The notes beneath the pieces are model-generated. The model searched no databases. It was not told the origin of the DNA and was given only the letters and a program-made list of their open reading frames with translations. Source: an uncultured Ruminococcus sp. (lineage in GTDB: Bacteria > Bacillota > Clostridia > Oscillospirales > CAG-272). From it: a stretch of 18,528 nt of DNA. Numbering within the stretch: position 1 is the stretch's first letter; the number at the start of each line of letters is the position of its first letter. Shown piece by piece: positions 15,921 to 18,528 of the stretch. Location of the stretch: positions 1 through 18,528 of the forward strand of contig CACYZS010000004.1 in NCBI GenBank assembly GCA_902778985.1, read 5' to 3'. The translations under genes and the position numbers were made by a program.

Positions 15921-16988
15921 TCAGAGCCCTCCTCCCGCCATCACCAGAGCCGAGATCAGACCGCCGAGAAATCCCGCGACGGCGAAAACGATGCCGCCGA
16001 GGATCGCGAGTTTCCCCGCCGAAACGGGGAGTTTGCCCCAGATCTTCCCGGTGTGTCCGTTCATGGCGTACTGGTACATCTTGTCCTTCACGGGGTAGGC
16101 GAAGACCCAGACCGGCATCAGGGAGTATTCCCAATGGCTGTTCTTCACCCGTACGCCGCACGCCTGCGGCTCGACGGTGGTATAACCCGTGACCGTCCGG
16201 CGGAGAATGGTCGCGGCGTACTTGTTCATACGCTCCTTGACTTCGCCGTAAAGTTGCTCGCGGTCGATGTCGCGCTTCTTGGCGTAGAAGCCGGTCAGGT
16301 ACGGCATACTGAAATCGGTCAGCGCCTCCGACGGGAAGGGCAGGATCCCCTCGAGCATCTTCTTGTCCTCGGTCGAAATCGCAGAGGTCGTCAGATCCTC
16401 GAAATGGATATCGCCCCGCCGATGGATCTCGTAGTAGCGCGTCTCGGTGATCTCGGTGTTCCCGCGGGTGTAGCGGTGAACGTCGGTCGCCTGCGCCTCA
16501 AAGTGGCAGTCGGTGTCGGCGTCGGTCACCCAGAAGGGATAGTAGACGCCCTCCATCTTCTCCATGTATCCCTTGCGGAACAGTCCGCGCGGAATGAACC
16601 ACTTTTTCTTCGCGAAGGAAAGAAACCGTTCTTCCGCGTTGTCGCGGCTGATCTTGAAGGGGATCAGTTTGTGCGGCTTCATCTGTCCGGAAACCTTGCC
16701 GTGCAGAAGGATCGGCGCGTGACAGTAGAGGCAGAACGCGGCGGCGGTGTTGGCGTCCGCCACGATCTCGGCGCCGCAGTTGTCGCAGACGTATTCCTGC
16801 AGACTGTCGCTGTACTCGCGCCCCTCTTCCTCTTCCTTTTTCGCCGCGTCGGCGGCTCCGGAAGCGAGCAGATCCGCTTCCTGGAACTCCGACATACAGA
16901 ACTCACAGGCAAAGCATTGTTTTTCCGGATCGAACTGCAGAGTTGCCCCGCAGTTCGGGCATTGATAGGTAGTTACAGCGGTCGCCAT
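15921..16988 (-). CDS. TFIIB-type zinc-ribbon membrane protein, YdjG-like
   Basis: A 355-residue protein with two zinc ribbons at the N-terminus (C10/C13 with C28/C31, and C68/C71 with C86/C89), a central globular region of about 220 residues (KPHKLIPFKISRDNAEERF, YYPFWVTDADTDC) and a C-terminal Gly/Ala-rich membrane segment (about 326-355). The type is common in Firmicutes beside SPFH/YdjI proteins. As I recall, in Bacillus subtilis YdjG works with neighbours to hold PspA at the membrane; applying this here is inference. A GTG at 16997 could extend the protein by 3 residues, but GGGTGA lies 6 nt before ATG 16988, which I prefer. It follows the SPFH gene after 15 bases. Confidence 0.88.
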   Translation of the reverse strand: MATAVTTYQCPNCGATLQFDPEKQCFACEFCMSEFQEADLLASGAADAAKKEEEEGREYSDSLQEYVCDNCGAEIVADANTAAAFCLYCHAPILLHGKVSGQMKPHKLIPFKISRDNAEERFLSFAKKKWFIPRGLFRKGYMEKMEGVYYPFWVTDADTDCHFEAQATDVHRYTRGNTEITETRYYEIHRRGDIHFEDLTTSAISTEDKKMLEGILPFPSEALTDFSMPYLTGFYAKKRDIDREQLYGEVKERMNKYAATILRRTVTGYTTVEPQACGVRVKNSHWEYSLMPVWVFAYPVKDKMYQYAMNGHTGKIWGKLPVSAGKLAILGGIVFAVAGFLGGLISALVMAGGGL

Positions 16989-17003
16989 ACGCGTCACCCG
17001 CGA

Positions 17004-18299
17004 TTAAGGACGTTTGGTTCCGCAGTCGGCGCAGAACTTGCCGGTATTCTCTTTCCCGCATTCGGGGCAGATCCACTTGCCGTCGTCGGCTTTGGGTGCG
17101 GGAGCGCCGCATTCGGAGCAGAACTTGCCGGTGTTGACGGCGCCGCAGGCGCAGGTCCAGGTCCCCTTGGGCGCGGGTTTCGGTGCGCCGCACTCGGCGC
17201 AGAATTTACCGGTGTTAGTAGCGCCGCAGGCGCAGGTCCAACTGTTCGCCGCGGCTGCTTTCTCGGCTGCCGCTTTCTCTTCCGCCGCCTTCTTGGCAGC
17301 GGCTTCGCGCTCCTGCTGCTGACGGATCAGTTCCTGGTTGTTCGCGCTCATGTTGCCGAACATCGCGCCGCCGGCGTTCATGCCGACGCCCATACCCATA
17401 AACGCCATACCGGCGCCGTTGGAGTTGTGGCCCGCCGCTTCAAAGCCGCGCGCCATCGCGCCCTGCATATAGCCTTCGCGCACCGTCGCATCGCCGAGCA
17501 TGGCGCCCTGGTTGCGCATATTGATCAGTTTCTTGGACTCCTCGTCGTAGGAGATCGACGCGATACCGACCGCCTGGATCTCCATGCCGCGCATCTTGTT
17601 CCAGTCCTCGTCGAGGATGTTCTGCATATAGCGCGACAGATCCCGTCCCTTCGACACGACCTGCGAGACGCGGACGCCGTCGGCGGACATCTGGTTGATC
17701 GCCGCCTGCAGCGCCTCGAGGAACTCGGACAGGTACTGTTCGTTGATCTGCTTGATATCGACGCGGTCGGCGTTCTTCGCGATCGCCTCGGCGTAGAACT
17801 TCAAGGGGTCGACGATCTTGATCGAATAGGTGCCGTGCGCGCGCAGGAAGAGCTCGGCGTTGTAGAAGTTGTCGAAGTAGTTGACCGGGTTCGGCGTGCC
17901 GAACTTGATCCCCTTGATCTCCTGCAGGTTGATGTAGATGACTTTCTGCTTCTGGCTGGGAACGCCGCTGAACTTCACACGGCTGAACGCGTCGGAGAGC
18001 GACGCGCCGAACTGTCCGTTGAAGAGGCTGGGGCTCGAACTGTTCGAGACCTTGTAGTACCCCTCCTCGCCGCCGTCGAGCAGCATCATGAACTGGTTGG
18101 GATAGACGTGAATGATCGAGCCGTTCGAGACGATATCTTCCGTCCCCTTCTTATTGCCGAAACGGCGGTCGTTTCTCCGCACCGTGACGCCTTTGGCGCA
18201 GACGGTGGTGTCGGTCATGTTGTCCGCCTCAAGTACTTCAAGCCACTGGTCGGCAAGGTTGCCGGAAACGGCGCCGGCGATCGCTTTGATAATTCCCAT
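17004..18299 (-). CDS. SPFH domain protein with three C-terminal zinc ribbons, YdjI-like
   Basis: A 431-residue protein. It opens with MGIIKAIAGAVSGNLADQW, typical of the YdjI or 'virion core protein' branch of the SPFH (stomatin/flotillin-like) family, with SPFH-like sequence to about residue 270. Next come a Gly/Met-rich stretch (about 290-325), a Gln/Glu/Ala/Lys helical linker (about 327-352) and three short zinc ribbons: C356/C358 with C367/C370, C383/C385 with C394/C397, C411/C414 with C423/C426. No membrane helix is visible; SPFH proteins assemble on the inner face of membranes. The frame is open back to 18380, but ATG 18299 has GAAAGGAAAC upstream and the longer version would begin upstream of the predicted transcription start. 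First gene of the operon. Confidence 0.9.
   Translation of the reverse strand: MGIIKAIAGAVSGNLADQWLEVLEADNMTDTTVCAKGVTVRRNDRRFGNKKGTEDIVSNGSIIHVYPNQFMMLLDGGEEGYYKVSNSSSPSLFNGQFGASLSDAFSRVKFSGVPSQKQKVIYINLQEIKGIKFGTPNPVNYFDNFYNAELFLRAHGTYSIKIVDPLKFYAEAIAKNADRVDIKQINEQYLSEFLEALQAAINQMSADGVRVSQVVSKGRDLSRYMQNILDEDWNKMRGMEIQAVGIASISYDEESKKLINMRNQGAMLGDATVREGYMQGAMARGFEAAGHNSNGAGMAFMGMGVGMNAGGAMFGNMSANNQELIRQQQEREAAAKKAAEEKAAAEKAAAANSWTCACGATNTGKFCAECGAPKPAPKGTWTCACGAVNTGKFCSECGAPAPKADDGKWICPECGKENTGKFCADCGTKRP
17104..17240. repeat. 81-bp period repeat encoding zinc ribbons
   Basis: Positions 17104-17159 and 17185-17240 are similar at about 48 of 56 bases, offset by exactly 81 bp (27 codons). They encode two nearly identical ribbon units (CACGA-NTGKFC-ECG). 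A third, more diverged unit (CPECGKENTGKFCADCG) follows nearer the stop codon. Because the period is in frame, copy number could change without breaking the protein. Confidence 0.8.
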
Positions 18300-18378
18300 T
18301 GTTCGGTTTCCTTTCTCTTCGGTTTTTTGCCGCCCGCCCGGTACCCGGTCGGATCGGCTGCAAGGGTATCCGTCTATC

Positions 18379-18407
18379 ATTATATACTATTACGCCCAAA
18401 AAATCAA
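18379..18407 (-). promoter_or_regulatory. SigA-type promoter of the SPFH/zinc-ribbon/xpt operon
   Basis: On the minus strand -35 TTGATT (18402-18407), a 17-bp spacer and a perfect -10 TATAAT (18379-18384). The start is expected near 18372, giving a leader of about 73 nt. The leader has no recognised riboswitch. Confidence 0.82.
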
Positions 18408-18459
18408 GAGATTTTCCCCCGTTCGTTTCGGTTATTCCCCGCCCGGAAAAAGCACGCGT

Positions 18460-18486
18460 AAAAAAACCGCCGGGCTTGCCCGGCGG
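18460..18486 (-). terminator. Intrinsic terminator of a gene to the right of the window
   Basis: CCGCCGGG (18467-18474) and CCCGGCGG (18479-18486) form an 8-bp GC stem with a 4-nt loop. On the minus strand it is followed by seven Ts (18466-18460). It separates the next minus-strand gene from the SPFH operon promoter. Confidence 0.88.
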
Positions 18487-18500
18487 GGAAAAAATGTTTT

Positions 18501-18527
18501 TTACGGTTCTTCGGTTCTGATCACGTC
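18501..18527 (-). CDS. Possible C-terminal end of a gene outside the window
   Basis: A minus-strand frame coming from the right edge ends at TAA (18503-18501) and would give the last residues DVIRTEEP. The stop lies 14 bases before the terminator stem, a normal distance. Eight residues cannot identify a gene; the call rests only on position and the terminator. Confidence 0.3.
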   Translation of the reverse strand, partial: DVIRTEEP

Positions 18528-18528
18528 A

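Noticed and set aside
16989..16997. GTG start at 16997 for the zinc-ribbon gene
   Set aside because: ATG 16988 has a better placed GGGTGA site, and the extra residues add nothing conserved.
15846..18461. Open frame of about 870 codons on the plus strand opposite the SPFH/zinc-ribbon operon
   Set aside because: Antisense to genes with clear zinc ribbons, ribosome sites and a promoter; it shows no family motif.

Overview
The window reads as chromosome of a GC-rich, Gram-positive-type Firmicute, most likely an uncultured Clostridia of gut type. The reasons are strong Shine-Dalgarno sites, a TTG start codon, housekeeping-type promoters of the SigA class, a Bacillus-like xanthine phosphoribosyltransferase, a SpoIIQ-like membrane endopeptidase, a YdjI/YdjG-like zinc-ribbon pair and the lack of any outer-membrane gene. 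The taxonomy is inference; no rRNA or other marker is present. Coding density is high and there are no tRNA or rRNA genes, CRISPR arrays, transposases or phage genes.

Left part (1-3125). The window opens inside a plus-strand sodium:alanine symporter (AGCS) gene. A 68-bp tandem duplication (746-881) throws its last segment out of frame. It converges on a minus-strand homoserine dehydrogenase gene (hom), which has its own promoter (2298-2326) and a good intrinsic terminator (945-981). Behind hom lies a minus-strand membrane-anchored M23 endopeptidase with intact zinc ligands.

Middle (3236-14129). A perfect consensus promoter (TTGACA, 17 bp, TATAAT) drives a tightly packed plus-strand gene series: tldD, tldE/pmbA, a cytoplasmic polysaccharide-deacetylase-like protein, uvrB, and two large ABC transporter proteins. 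Each ABC protein fuses an ATPase to an FtsX/MacB-type permease half; the two genes overlap by 4 bp and probably form one heterodimeric pump. Gaps between these genes are 3 to 66 bp, so much or all may be one transcription unit.

Right part (14131-18528). A 262-bp gene-free, partly palindromic block lies exactly between two convergent stop codons and carries a 13-bp terminator hairpin. A minus-strand operon reads toward it from a clear promoter (18379-18407): SPFH protein with three zinc ribbons, TFIIB-type zinc-ribbon membrane protein, 78-residue membrane protein, xpt, and a two-TM unknown. The first genes resemble the membrane-stress module around YdjG/YdjI of Bacillus. At the right edge is the terminator of another minus-strand gene outside the window.

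Most of the window is ordinary core genome. I did not find a clearly new biological system. The items most worth checking are the frame-breaking duplication in the symporter gene, the palindromic intergenic block at 14131-14392, the palindrome at the start site of the tldD promoter, and the zinc-ribbon/SPFH operon with two uncharacterised small membrane proteins.
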